From Isoetes taiwanensis (Eukaryota > Streptophyta > Lycopodiopsida > Isoetales > Isoetaceae), in assembly GCA_021234155.1 (NCBI GenBank), contig JAJEKV010000100.1, forward strand, positions 3,698,116 to 3,762,115: a DNA stretch of 64,000 nt, written 5' to 3'. Made by a program: the position numbers and the translations under genes. The first letter of the stretch is position 1. The number at the start of each line of letters is the position of its first letter. The notes under the pieces are model-generated. The model did not search any database and was not told the DNA's origin. It was given only the letters and a program-made list of their open reading frames with translations. Shown here piece after piece: positions 9,017 to 19,772 of the stretch.

Positions 9017-12000
9017 ATGTTCTATTGCTACGACTGGAACCACTATGCAATCAAAGAAGGTAACTTTTAAGGTGTGGATTTTCTCCATTGTTGTAAACTA
9101 AGCTTCCTTTTCTTGTATGTGCTAGGTTGAGGAAGTGGATTGATGATGCAAGAAAAAGAAATCGACAATGCCAAGATGAGCTAAGTAACATTTTGTATTT
9201 AAAAAGGAGATGTTGTTACGAGTTCTTCCATGGTTCAAAGTTTCCGAACCAGTTGCATGATGCTCAATATGAAAGGTGCTATTTCTTTAAGATGTCAACT
9301 ATTGGGGCTGGCTCTGGCGTGGATTTGGTGAACCGAATGCGTCCGTCAGGAGATCTGGCAACATCATGGGTGCATTTTGATCATGTTAAGCGAATAAATG
9401 GGTGGACAACAATGGCCTATCATGTATATGATCCTATGTAAGTATACTTTCTACACCTCAAAATAAAATATATTTATTGCACGAAGATATCCAATGTATC
9501 TATATTGTTTACTAGGATACGAGGTCTACAAACAATTGCTATATGCAAAATGAAGACAGAGGATGTAGAATCTCAAAAGATGTTCTGGAGAAAAATGAAT
9601 AAAGTGCTAAAAAGTAAGGGCTTTCCACGAGGCCCAGGCAAATTGGAATGCCATTCGAGAAGTCTTCTTCGGAGGTGAGCCAAATTCAGAAAAGGAAAGA
9701 TCATGTGTTTTCCACTTTGAACAGTGCTTGCAAAGGCAAACAAAGAAGCATCTAAGCCCAGAAAGTAGACAATATTTCCTAGACCAATGCAGAAGTTGGA
9801 GGCTCAGTTATAGCCATGAAGATGCAGAAAATCAATATCAGTCTATTCTTCAGTGGCTTCCTGGAAATACAACAAAAACTGATGCAATGGCGCTATCTTC
9901 GTGGTTATCATGGTGGCATCAAAGGATCAGTAGATGGGGGAATTTTATGAAGGCCAAAAAAAGTATAGCATCTGCAATACATATTCCAGATACAAATCTC
10001 TCTGAATCCAGACATGGGACTTGGATGGCTGCAACTAGTTACAAGAAGACCCTCTCATTGTATGATGCCAGTTTATTTGATTTGACAGAAGCTATTTTAC
10101 AGAGCGCAAAATACAAATCATATCTAGATCACAATTACGTAGGGACTGGACCTGGAATCTCTACGTTATTTTCAAGGCTACAAGGTAGACTTAATAGTGG
10201 TATAAAGCCTTCTGAGGCAAGCTCTTTTGTGAATAAGGAAGCTATGAGGCAAGGGATGCCCATAAATAGCATGGGAACAGGAGGAAATGATCAAACTATA
10301 CTGAAAAGAAAGAATTTGGACGGAGCTGGTAGTAGTCACAGTGAAAAGAGAGCACATAGACCAGATAAGGAAGCTATTAACATACCTCGTGTAGCTAGAG
10401 ATGATCCTGTTGTGAGAAATCTGTTCAATAGTAAAGACATCCTAATAAGAGAAAGGCAGGTTGCAAACACTAACTGGGCTATTCGAAGGACTACAGCAGG
10501 CAGTAAAGTCAGATGTCAAGGGAAGTCAGATGTCAACAAGGGTATAACATCTACAACTGCTCCTTCATTTTATGGTATCAGAACATTTAGGGGTGGTAAT
10601 TGTGAGCAGTTCTTCTGGTTCTATGGAGATAACTTAAAGTGCACATGGTATCCACATCCTAGTTTACAAGAGGTCCCACCAAGGCCTATTCTATGGCCAG
10701 TTGCAACAGATACATGCATCACACAGAATGAACTTCAAGTTCTTCAAAATGGTGGGTATAACTTAGAGGGCTTACACAGGACTGTTACGGAGCCTAGCCC
10801 TGGATCCTACACAGAAGAGGCAAGCATCCTGCGTTCAGGAACATCGATGCCACCCCGGGGGATTCACCTATATACAATATGGACATGCCATCTGCGTTAC
10901 TGGGGTAGCAAGAAAACCCATAGTATACGATCCAAAAGAACTAGAAAAATACCCATATCGAAAATCTACAGGCTTAAAATATTGCAAAATGTGATAAAAA
11001 ACCACCCCTTTCCATATATTTTCGTACGAAAGTTCTCCAAAAATAACCCATTTCTTATAACTCAGATGGTTCATACGGGATTTCAAGGTGAACCCGACGA
11101 GATGGTAAACGGGTTAAGAGGAGGTCAAAATTAAGTAGGCAGTGTGAAGTGAACTTGGAAAGGAGCAAAGATATGGGTAACCTTAGTGTAACTCCATATT
11201 TGCTACAGGTAAATCGGCATGTTGATTTTCTTTTGGAGAGGGAGAGGCAAACATATACTGTCAGCCATGGAATAATTTAAGGGCTAAACTTAGCTATTTG
11301 GCGATTTTTTAGCACATTTTCAAAACACATTGGCTAAAGTAAATGGAAAAAATTGGGCAAAAAATAATAATTTTAGCTTAACTTTTTTCGGGACTGCACC
11401 AACTCTGGAGCTCTTTAGCCAAACGCTAGAAAGTAAGAGAGTGAAATTTTGTATTGTTTAGCTAAATCATAGAAACTTTTAAAATGAATTTTGGGCTATT
11501 TTAGCTAACATCATTCTAGTTTATATGAAATATCTGATTAGTAGTTTAATCTCTAGTATTATAAATTAATTTGAATCCTAGACTTTGTTATTTAGCATTA
11601 TTTTAGAATGTTTTCACAAAGAAAATGATTAAAATAAGTGGAAACAATTGAACAAAAGTATAGTAATTTGGCGTAATATTTTCTGTTGGCCACAACATAG
11701 AAATTTTTGGGATGATGTTTGGGTTAGTTTAGCTAAACGCTAAAAAGTATGAGAGGAAAAATGTATAGAGTTTAGCTAAACTACAGAAAGTTTTGGGATT
11801 AATATCGAGCAAGTTTAGCTAAAGTCATTCTGGCTAATAAGAAATATGCGATTAGTAATTTATTCCCTGCTGTCAGCATCAAGAAAGAGCCTGCTTGCAC
11901 TTGCCCTGAGTTTCAAAGCAAAGCATTGAAGAACAATTATACTCCTTGCAAACATATGTTCTATGTTCTGATGAAGATATTAGGAAAAGATCCAGCGGCT

Positions 12001-12060
12001 GATTTGACCTTGATTCAGCCAATTCTATCTGAAACTACTTTAGCAAAGTTGCTCGCATAG
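9017..12060 (+). pseudogene. MULE-like transposase gene with C-terminal SWIM zinc finger, frameshifted and MITE-interrupted
   Basis: A likely first exon at 9017-9059 reads MFYCYDWNHYAIKE. The part from 9127 reads RKWIDDARKRN. After an intron near 9438-9514, TIAICKMKTEDVESQKMFWRK leads into the MULE catalytic core. At about 9638 the conserved segment before ANWNAIREVFFGG is missing and the frame changes. Reading then continues in a second frame from about 9641 (CVFHFEQCL, HGTWMAATSYKKTLSLYDASL) to 11134. Another frame change lies near 11090. A SWIM zinc finger follows at 11884-11980: CTCPEFQS...CKHMFYVLM (CxC...CxH). It ends LAKLLA at 12060. The MITE at 11266-11869 splits the last part; removing it with one target copy restores TYTVS-IKKEPACTC in frame. 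MULE transposases and their domesticated relatives bind DNA through such SWIM fingers. This copy cannot make a full protein. Confidence 0.75.
11266..11869 (+). mobile_element. hAT-type MITE copy 1, 604 bp, with 8-bp TSD
   Basis: The element is bounded by CTGTCAGC at 11258-11265 and 11870-11877, a perfect 8-bp target site duplication. It begins CATGGAATAATTTAAGG and ends AATTTATTCCCTG, so the terminal inverted repeats are CATGGAATAA and CAGGGAATAA. 8-bp TSDs with CA(G)GG ends are the hallmark of hAT transposons. It has no coding capacity. Inside, AGCTAAAC-type motifs recur on both strands. A near-identical inverted copy is at about 17450-18041 and a diverged one at 16410-16863. Confidence 0.9.
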
Positions 12061-13844
12061 TAAGGTTCATAGAAGCTTTATGATCATTACAACTTCAGTA
12101 TCTATATGAAAGGCCATTCTATGTGTCTGTGTATTCATAATACATAATGACTTATTGATTGTATTACATATATGTGTTCCTTAATACCAACTTGTTTATT
12201 ATGCTTATCTTCGTGCAAAATTTCGATATGGATACAAAAAAACCAAAGTGCCCATGAAAAAAGACCCTATATAAATTTACACTCACACTATCTAAAGCCC
12301 TCCATTCACAATGCACCAACCGCATCCTTGCATTGGATGCTGTATTTAATTGTATGCAGAATTTTACGATAGAAACTAGCAATATAGCACTCAGTTGAAG
12401 TCATCCGAAGTTTGCCAATAAGGCAGACTGGTATCCATGAGCTTTTGGTTCCTTGCTAGGCTGTGCAAAGTCAAGTATAAGTTCTGCACTCTGAACTGAC
12501 TGAAAGTGGCAGCATTACAATTAAGTCATGGCCCAAATGACTCTCCTAAAAAATAAATTGAAGGGAACAATATAAAAAAGTAATGCAATTTAACCTAATC
12601 TGTATTAATACAAAGAAGTCCATAACCCAAATCACTTCTGACCAAACATGTCCAAAATATTGTTCTTGAAGATGATGCATTAAGAAACCTGCATAATTGA
12701 TGGCATTGCATGCTCAAGAAGGAGTGGATTCAAACTTTCAAACTTTCTTCAGTTTGATTAACCAAATCTGTACCATCAATGAAGGTAATTTCTATGCAAA
12801 ATTTTAGGTTAGCCATATAAACTTGCTTCCAAAACAAGATTATGTTTTTCTGGTCTATTTTTCAGCACCTTATGTCAGATGCTAATATAAAAAAGAATGT
12901 TTTAAGTGAAAAAAAAAAATACCAAACCATGGAAGTCCCGGTGCATGCCGTGATGTACCATCTTTTTGTTGCTCGTGGATCAGAATACTTACGCATCAAG
13001 TTCCTCCAACAATATACATTATTGTCCTCATTGGAGAAACAAAGCCAGGACAGACCTATAAAACCTTAAAAATTCTTATTGAAGAGTAATTTTATAAAAT
13101 TGGCACCACACTTTTGATGGCTGCATCGGTATCGAAAAAGATGCTGCAAGAATAGACAATTATACCTGCACTATTGAGACAATGTAAACCAACTGCAATA
13201 GAGGATGCTACCGTGGCTGCAGGTCCTGTAACAAAATGAACTGCCTGTCCAAACTAGCAAGAGAGGTCCCACTACCAGAAGCCTTTGCTGCAGGGCCATG
13301 GAGAGTCCTGCAAACCAAATAACCATAACCAAGAAACCAAGTTTAAGAAACCACACGTAGTAGACAAACCCATCAAGACTGGACATAGCCACTCCTAGGC
13401 ATGCAGTTGACAGTATCAAGTAGTAGGCATATTAACGCGCCATATGCAGTAATTTGAGAATCAATCTTGTCATAACAGTTGCTGGAGGCATGTCATGGTT
13501 GTGATCACCATGGAGCCTAGGTGCAAACTCTGCTATGAAACTAGCGCCTGTCTTTGTAAAGTGGTCCATCTTTATCTGTTGTAGATAGAGATTCTTCCCT
13601 CCTAGACTAGAACTACAGTGGGGGGTCACCATTAATGTGGGTGGCTAATTAAAAGTGTAATTATGGCATAAAATTGCAAGATTCCCCACACATGTAGGAG
13701 ATTTTGCCCAATATTATCCTATTTCAACCCTTTTTGTCCTAAACCAGTTTCTGAAATCATCATAATCATCCCTTGGAATTGCAAATAATTTCAATAGACT
13801 CTTCACCAGAAAACCCCATTGGCCCACAGAAAAAGAGGGAAATA
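12061..13844. other. Gene-free stretch
   Basis: Downstream flank of the MULE-like relic. Short frames on both strands (for example 12842-13069 plus, 13171-13632 minus) have no recognisable domain and overlap one another. The end of this stretch, GAATC at 13845-13849, is the left target copy of the copia insertion. Confidence 0.4.
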
Positions 13845-13849
13845 GAATC

Positions 13850-13964
13850 CGTGAAAGTGAAACAAGAAGAAGAGAAGAAGACGCTCTATTGAAGTAATGA
13901 AAAAGGAGAACAAGCCTAGCTATATAGTCATAGGTTAGGGTTAGGTCAGTTTCTAACTCTAATA
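13850..13964 (-). repeat. 3' LTR of the copia element (115 bp)
   Basis: Matches 19617-19767 from GTGAAAGTGAAACAAG to AACTCTAATA, but holds one copy of the 18-bp block CATAGGTTAGGGTTAGGT where the 5' LTR holds three. The outermost base is C instead of T. The polypurine tract adjoins on the inner side. Confidence 0.88.
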
Positions 13965-14030
13965 CCCCTCCTGAAACTGAACCCTAACACACAGAACAAA
14001 AATTGTAAAGAGAGAACAAATAAAGCACAC

Positions 14031-17000
14031 TTAAGTGCCTAGCTGCAGTCTTAGAGCCTGCTTCATCTGCTTGAGTTTGACTCCAACCAAAGGCTTAGTC
14101 ATCCCATCAGCCAATTGTTTTCGTGTAGCACAAAATTGCAGATTGATCATGGTAGTGTCAAAGTTTGCTCTCTCATGAAACATAGCCGAGTATCCAAATG
14201 CTTTGTTAAGGGATGATACTTCCGGTCTTTTGTCAATGCTATAGCACGAGTTATCCACTAATAGTGTGGCTGCCTTTATTGACACTCCCAAGTCTTGAAA
14301 GAGATTGAGCATCCATAAAATTTCTTGAAATCCAAAGTGCACATGGCTTTCAATTCTCGCTTCGTGGGGTCTTTGGGGCTGACAGTGGTTTGCTTTTTCG
14401 ATGACCACATTATTGGACTCTGTCCAAAAAATGAAAGAAACCATGTAGTAGACTTTCTAGTCTCATAATCATGAGATGCAAAGTGCAGATCGTGTAAAAG
14501 GACAGCATTGGAGATTGATTTCGAAAATAAGAAATCCCCTCAAACATTGTACCTTTCAAGTATGCTAGAATCCTCTTGGCTGCCATCCAATGAGTCCTCT
14601 TAGGATGTTGCATGTATTTGCTAACCTGCCCAACCGCAAATACAATATCAGGCCTTGTAATAGTGGAGTAAATGAGAGAACCAACCAATTGGCTTAAATA
14701 AAGTGGTGTCACACGGTTCTCCATCAAGATCTAAGGTAAGTCGATGCCCGGTTCATATGGAGCAGAGGCGGCTTGGAGTCTTCCATATGAAATCTGTTCA
14801 AGACTTCCTTAATGTATTTGGTTTGGTGAGCATGATAGATGTATCTTTTTGCCATACCTCAACTCCTAGCAAGTAGTGCAAAAGTCCTAGGTGCGTGATT
14901 TCAAGCGACTTGTTGAGTTGCACTTTCAAATCAGAAATAAGATGAGTCAGATCCCCTCTTATGATGGAATCATCCACATATAGAACAAGAATGCATATCT
15001 TGTCATGAGCTTGCTTATAATAGAGACTAGGATCTGCCCTAGATCTTTTGAAGCCTAATTTCAGTAAAAAGCCATTGATTTTCTTATGCCAAAGACCGTG
15101 GTGCTTGTCTTAGCCCATACAAACTCTTACGGAGTTTACAAACAAGTGTTTGCTCACCTGGTTTGATAAAGCCATGTGGCTGCTCCATAAAAATGGTTTT
15201 CCGCAGGTCACCATTGAGGAAAGCACTTTTAAAATCTAGCTGATAAATGGGCCATCCTCCGCTAGCACTAATGCAATAATTGGCCCCGATTGTTGGCATT
15301 CTTGCCACGGGAGCAAAGACATCAAGATAGTTAATGCCAAATTCTTGGGCATATCCCTTAGCCACAAGTCCGGCCTTATGCTTGGCTATGTTTCCATCAG
15401 AGTTATATTTGGTCCTAAAGACCCATTTATTCCCAATGACATGTTGATGTCTTTGTTTTGGGAACAAGCTGCCACGCATACCTTGTTTAATGAGCATGTC
15501 ATATTCGTCTTTCATGGCTTTTGCCATGGGCTTGTCGCTGCCTCCTCGGTATGTGGCGGGGATCCGTGGTATCCATAATTTGAGTCATGAGAGCATAGTT
15601 GCGAAACATGTGCTTGTTTGGGCAGCCTTTGCGATCTTCCGAGCACACGGGAGGTGGGAGCAAGTGCTTTCTAATGTGGTGTTAGCATCAACTTCATGTG
15701 CAATTTCAGGTTCATGAAGGTCATATGTCTCCCATAATCTGTAAGCATCATCTAATGAGGCATTCTCCACATTAGAATGATCACGAGGTGATCAGAATCA
15801 CCTGAAACGTAATCAGATCGGACAATGTTTCTTCATGAGCACTTGTGATGGTTGATCTTTGGATTGTGTCCAAATGATTCCCGTGTTGAAAGAGGTGTTG
15901 AAGCATTTTCAGATTGAAGGCAGCTCCCTCAATTGGTTCCTCGTCATAATAGGAGGCACTTTCGACAAAGTCAACACTTCTAGAAATGAAGACTTGCTTT
16001 GTTTTTGGATTATACAACTTCCATCCTTTTTTACTTATAGGATACCCTATGAAAATGCATTTAGCAGCCCTGTTTGCTAACTTTCCAAGCTTTTGAAGCT
16101 TTTCTTGTGGAATGGCAAAGATATGCCAAGCTGCCAAAACCCGTAGATTATCTACATTTGGTTTCCTCCCATAGGCGAAGTTCATAAGGAGTTCCATGAG
16201 GGTTGGCTAGTGTAGGAGCCCTGTTGGCCAAATAGGGAGGCTGTAACCACGACCCTCTCCAAAAATATTTGGTAATTCTTTATGAATGAGCATGGATCTA
16301 ACAAGGTTTTGTAATGCGTGATTCTTTTTTCTTTCTACCAAAAATATGTTGCTCTCTTCGATCTTATGATTCGAACTATTTATTGACAAAATTGACGCCT
16401 TTAAGGCATCATGGGCTAAACTTAGCTAAATGGCGAAAGTTTGGCCTTGTTTGAAAAAAAATGGCTAAACTATGGCCGATTTTTCTAAAAAAATAAAATT
16501 TTTCTATTTACCACCTCCATTTTGGGCATGCTAAGCAAGAAAGGGTAACTGCCAAAATTGGGAAAGTTTAGCCAAAACTTAGAAGCTTTTATGTCAAATT
16601 TTAACTTTTTAGCCAAATTATCCTATAGCATTTATAATTATTATAGTCAGTTAGTATTTAGGTCTTGAATTAGTACAAAATAGTCAAAAGATAGAAGAAT
16701 TTTTTTTTTTTTAAATAAAAGTTTAGCCAAACGTAAGAAAGTACAGGTGGCAAAATTTAGAAAGTTTAGCTAAACATTAGAAGCTTTCACCTCAACTTTT
16801 GGCATACTTTAGCCAAGTCTATTTCACCACTTTGAATATAAAAGTTCCTTAATTTTTTCCCTGTAAGGCATGTGTGAAATTCCGCCTCAACATAGACATG
16901 AAATTCTTTGAACTTGAGAAATGCTTGATCCTTTGTTTTGACACAAAGAACCCAAGTGAACCTGCTATAGTCATCCACAATAGTGAAGAACCAGTGAGCT

Positions 17001-17392
17001 CCTCCCATAGAAAGTGTGGGCATGTAACAAAGATCCATGTGGAGTAATTCTAGAACTGTGGTAGCGCGAAATTCAGCTTCTGGAGGATATGGTTGCTGAG
17101 GTTGCTTACCTAAATGACATGCATGACACGCTAAGGATGTACTCTTCAATTTGGGTAAGCCATGCACCATTCCCAAGCGTGATAATTCACCAATGGCCCT
17201 GCCTCCAACATGTCCAAAGCGTGCATGCCATAAGGTTTCCAAGTTGGACTCGGCTGCCAAATAGGTGTAAGAGTGGACTTGTGGTCTGCCATCAACCGTG
17301 TATAGACCACCCGCATTCATGTGGCCTGTAATTCTTACTCCAAGTTGCTCGGGCTTTATTAGCGTCCATGGACTAATATCAGTAAGATACAT
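14031..17392 (-). pseudogene. Copia pol: integrase, reverse transcriptase and RNase H (frameshifted)
   Basis: Reading on the minus strand. GAG-pre-integrase and the integrase zinc finger come at 17392-16860 (HARFGHVGG and CHACHLGK, the H-H-C-C ligands), followed by the first catalytic Asp in HMDLCYMP and IVDDYSRFTWV. MITE copy 2 then interrupts, and the integrase tail resumes below 16389 (VERKKNHALQNLVRSML; later AAKCIFIGYP). Reverse transcriptase lies at 15527-15084 (KWVFRTKYNSDGNIAKHKAG, LDFKSAFLNGDL, KSLYGLRQAP), with the YVDD box in another frame near 14990-14980. RT end and RNase H cover 14727-14031, closing with CATRKQLADGMTKPL. Several frame changes and stops mean no functional polyprotein. 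Confidence 0.88.
16410..16863 (+). mobile_element. hAT-type MITE copy 2, 454 bp, inside copia integrase
   Basis: Flanked by the perfect 8-bp duplication TAAGGCAT at 16402-16409 and 16864-16871. It begins CATGGGCTAAACTTAGCTA and ends AATTTTTTCCCTG, the same CA(T/G)GG-type ends as copy 1. The interior is related to but clearly diverged from copies 1 and 3 and is shorter, so it is a sub-family member. It entered after the copia element. Confidence 0.88.
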
Positions 17393-17449
17393 TTGCCCAT
17401 TACCAAATATAACATGCTTACCTTGCTTATCAAAAGTAGAGACTGATAG

Positions 17450-18041
17450 TAAGTTTAGCCAGAATGACTTTAGCCAGAATGACTTTAGCTAAACTTGCTC
17501 GATATTAATCCCAAAACTTTCTGTAGTTTATCTAAACTCTATACATTTTTCCTCTCATACTTTTTAGCGTTTAGCTAAACTAACCCAAACATCATCCCAA
17601 AAATTTCTATGTTGTGGCCAACAGAAAATATTACGCCAAATTACTATACTTTTGTTCAATTGTTTCCACTTATTTTAATCATTTTCTTTGTGAAAACATT
17701 CTAAAATAATGCTAAATAACAAAGTCTAGGATTCAAATTAATTTATAATACTAGAGATTAAACTACTAATCAGATATTTCATATAAACTAGAATGATGTT
17801 AGCTAAAATAGTCCAAAATTCATTTTAAAAGTTTCTATGATTTAGCTAAACAATACAAAATTTCACTCTCTTACTTTCTAGCGTTTGGCTAAAGAGCTCC
17901 AGAGTTGGTGCAGTCCCGAAAAAAGTTAAGCTAAAATTATTATTTTTTTCCCAATTTTTTCCATTTACTTTAGCCAATGTGTTTTAAAAATGTGCTAAAA
18001 AATCGCCAAATAGCTAAGTTTAGCCCTTAAATTATTCCATG
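17450..18041 (-). mobile_element. hAT-type MITE copy 3, inverted, 3' end truncated, inside copia
   Basis: Reverse complement of copy 1 over almost its whole length. The CATGGAATAATTTAAGG end is at 18041, but the opposite terminus (about 25-30 bp ending ATTCCCTG) and the target duplication are missing. Instead a 15-bp motif CTTTAGCCAGAATGA is duplicated there. It sits between the copia protease end (EVFHVPDM) and the pre-integrase region. Confidence 0.85.
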
Positions 18042-19212
18042 TCTGGAACATGAAATACTTCTGTAATTGGGCAGGTTCCATGTGCTTGTTCAAGATGAAT
18101 AATGCCTTTAGCTTGCGATTGACACACTGCGCCATTTCCAACTGTCACACGCAGTGAGGTATCATCTCGAGCATTGACAAGAAGTGCTGGAGATGTGACA
18201 GTATGTTGAGAAGCCCCAGAGTCCATGAGAAGATATTTCAAACTAGGAGATAGATGTTGATCTGAAGCCACATTAAGGTATTCGTCCTTTGAATGCTCGA
18301 TAAAGCAACTCCCCGAGATGCCCGAACGTGGCGGTTCACTCCTCGCTAGAAGATTCACTCCTCGCTAGAAGGTTCACTCCTGCTAGAAGCCGCAGCTTAT
18401 CTTTCAACTGTTTATAGGCTTTGCATTGGATTCTATAGTGCCCTTGTAATCCACAATGCCCGAGAGCTCTTCTCTCAGTATGATAAGTTTGGATTTGGTG
18501 TCTCAAGCATGACTTTCCCTTTATCTTGATTGGCTTTAGCATAATTAATTTGTACTTGCTTAGAATTTCTTGATTGTTGAAGTTCAAAGCATCAAGGAGC
18601 ACGCTTTGAAGATCATGGAAGGTCCAGGCCACTCCCTTTTGAGTTTGAATACTAACCACTTGTTGAGAATAGGAGGTCTCCATGGCGAATAATGAGAATA
18701 AGAATCATATCGTCTTCCTCCATTTTTCCTCCTGCTGCAACTACTTGATGTTTAAGGGCTCTTAAGCTGTTGAAGATAATCTGCAGCTCAAAGTGGGGCT
18801 TCAATGGTCGGGTTGGTCCATTTGTTTCTTGAAGTGCTTGACTCTTCCAAGCCCTTTTAAAGCATATGTATCTTCAAGATATTTCCACGCTTCTCCAAAT
18901 GTTGTGAAAGCATCTAGTTGACACCTTATATCGGGGAATACAGAGAATTAACAGATGATCCAAAGCAGATTCATCAATACTTGCGGACTTAGCATCTAGC
19001 ATTGTGGGAGACCAGCCAGGCTTAAGAACAGCCTTTAGTTTCATTAAGCCAAGAAAGAGTTTAAAAAACTCCTGCCATCCTTGAAAATTTGACCCATCCA
19101 ACTGTGGATTAGGGTCTAATTTCCATGGATCCAACATTCTGTTGTAATATGACAGAGATCTTGTTAGAAAAGGAAAAGATCTTGCAGATCTATCAAATTT
19201 ACCTCTCCTCAA
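18042..19212 (-). pseudogene. Copia gag and protease
   Basis: Gag starts near 19212 (LDPWKLDPNPQLDGSNFQGW, the usual copia gag opening) and continues in other frames to a zinc knuckle at about 18460-18420 (GHCGLQGHYRIQC). In the usual CX2CX4HX4C pattern the first cysteine is missing here. The aspartic protease follows at about 18245-18180 with LLMDSGASQHTV, whose DSGA triad is intact. Frame breaks near 18880 and 18350 disrupt the protein. The direct repeat CGAGGAGTGAACC-type block around 18330-18380 (three similar copies on the minus strand) adds a small in-frame duplication. Confidence 0.82.
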
Positions 19213-19604
19213 GGTAAAATACTAGAAATCTAGGCTAATTGAAGCAAATCCAGCCCCAATCCAAGAGAAATTCGATAAAATCTAGCTGAGATTTATCAAA
19301 TTTGACCTCCTTACTCTTGATTCAACATGAATCCGACCTTGGTTGAGTAGATCTAATGCCTATTAGATGAATTCAACACCATGCAATCAATAATTTACCT
19401 TGTTGTAAGGCAAATCTGACTTCTCCAGAATTTTTTTTTCAAGAACTAGAGTGATAATCCTCTGATGACAGTGAAATTTTCTGTGGTAGCAACTCCTATG
19501 AATCCGATCTTGATGCTGGAATCCTGGCAAAAAATTTCAATCTTGAAAAAAACGTCCATTCTCTCTCTCTCCTCTCTCCTCTCTCTCTCAAGCTTGCTCA
19601 GCTT

Positions 19605-19616
19605 GCCCTGATACCA
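19605..19616 (-). other. Primer binding site of the copia element
   Basis: Minus-strand TGGTATCAGGGC directly abuts the 5' LTR end (...TTTCACA). The canonical initiator tRNA-Met complement is TGGTATCAGAGC, one mismatch away. Confidence 0.85.
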
Positions 19617-19767
19617 TGTGAAAGTGAAACAAGAAGAAGAGAAGAAGACGCTCTATTGAAGTAATGAAAAAGGAGAACAAGCCTAGCTATATAGTCATAG
19701 GTTAGGGTTAGGTCATAGGTTAGGGTTAGGTCATAGGTTAGGGTTAGGTCAGTTTCTAACTCTAATA
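19617..19767 (-). repeat. 5' LTR of the copia element (151 bp)
   Basis: Identical in outline to the 115-bp 3' LTR but with three instead of one copy of an 18-bp unit containing GGTTAGGGTTAGG, a telomere-like motif. The two LTRs are identical at insertion, so the difference arose later by repeat expansion or contraction. Confidence 0.88.
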
Positions 19768-19772
19768 GAATC

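Larger units (their letters stand above)
13850..19767 (-). mobile_element. Complete Ty1/copia retrotransposon with very short LTRs, nested MITEs
   Basis: Minus-strand element bounded by 5-bp target copies GAATC (13845-13849 and 19768-19772). LTRs are at 13850-13964 and 19617-19767. The primer binding site TGGTATCAGGGC (minus, 19616-19605) lies directly inside the 5' LTR and is close to the initiator-tRNA-Met complement. A polypurine tract TCAGGAGGGG (minus, 13974-13965) lies next to the 3' LTR. The gene order gag-PR-INT-RT-RH is copia type. Two MITEs (16410-16863 and about 17450-18041) interrupt it, so the uninserted element would be near 4.9 kb. Confidence 0.9.

Noticed and set aside
19680-19760. 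True telomere repeat in the copia LTR
   Set aside because: The unit is an 18-bp LTR block in only three copies, present once in the other LTR; it is LTR variation, not a telomere seed.
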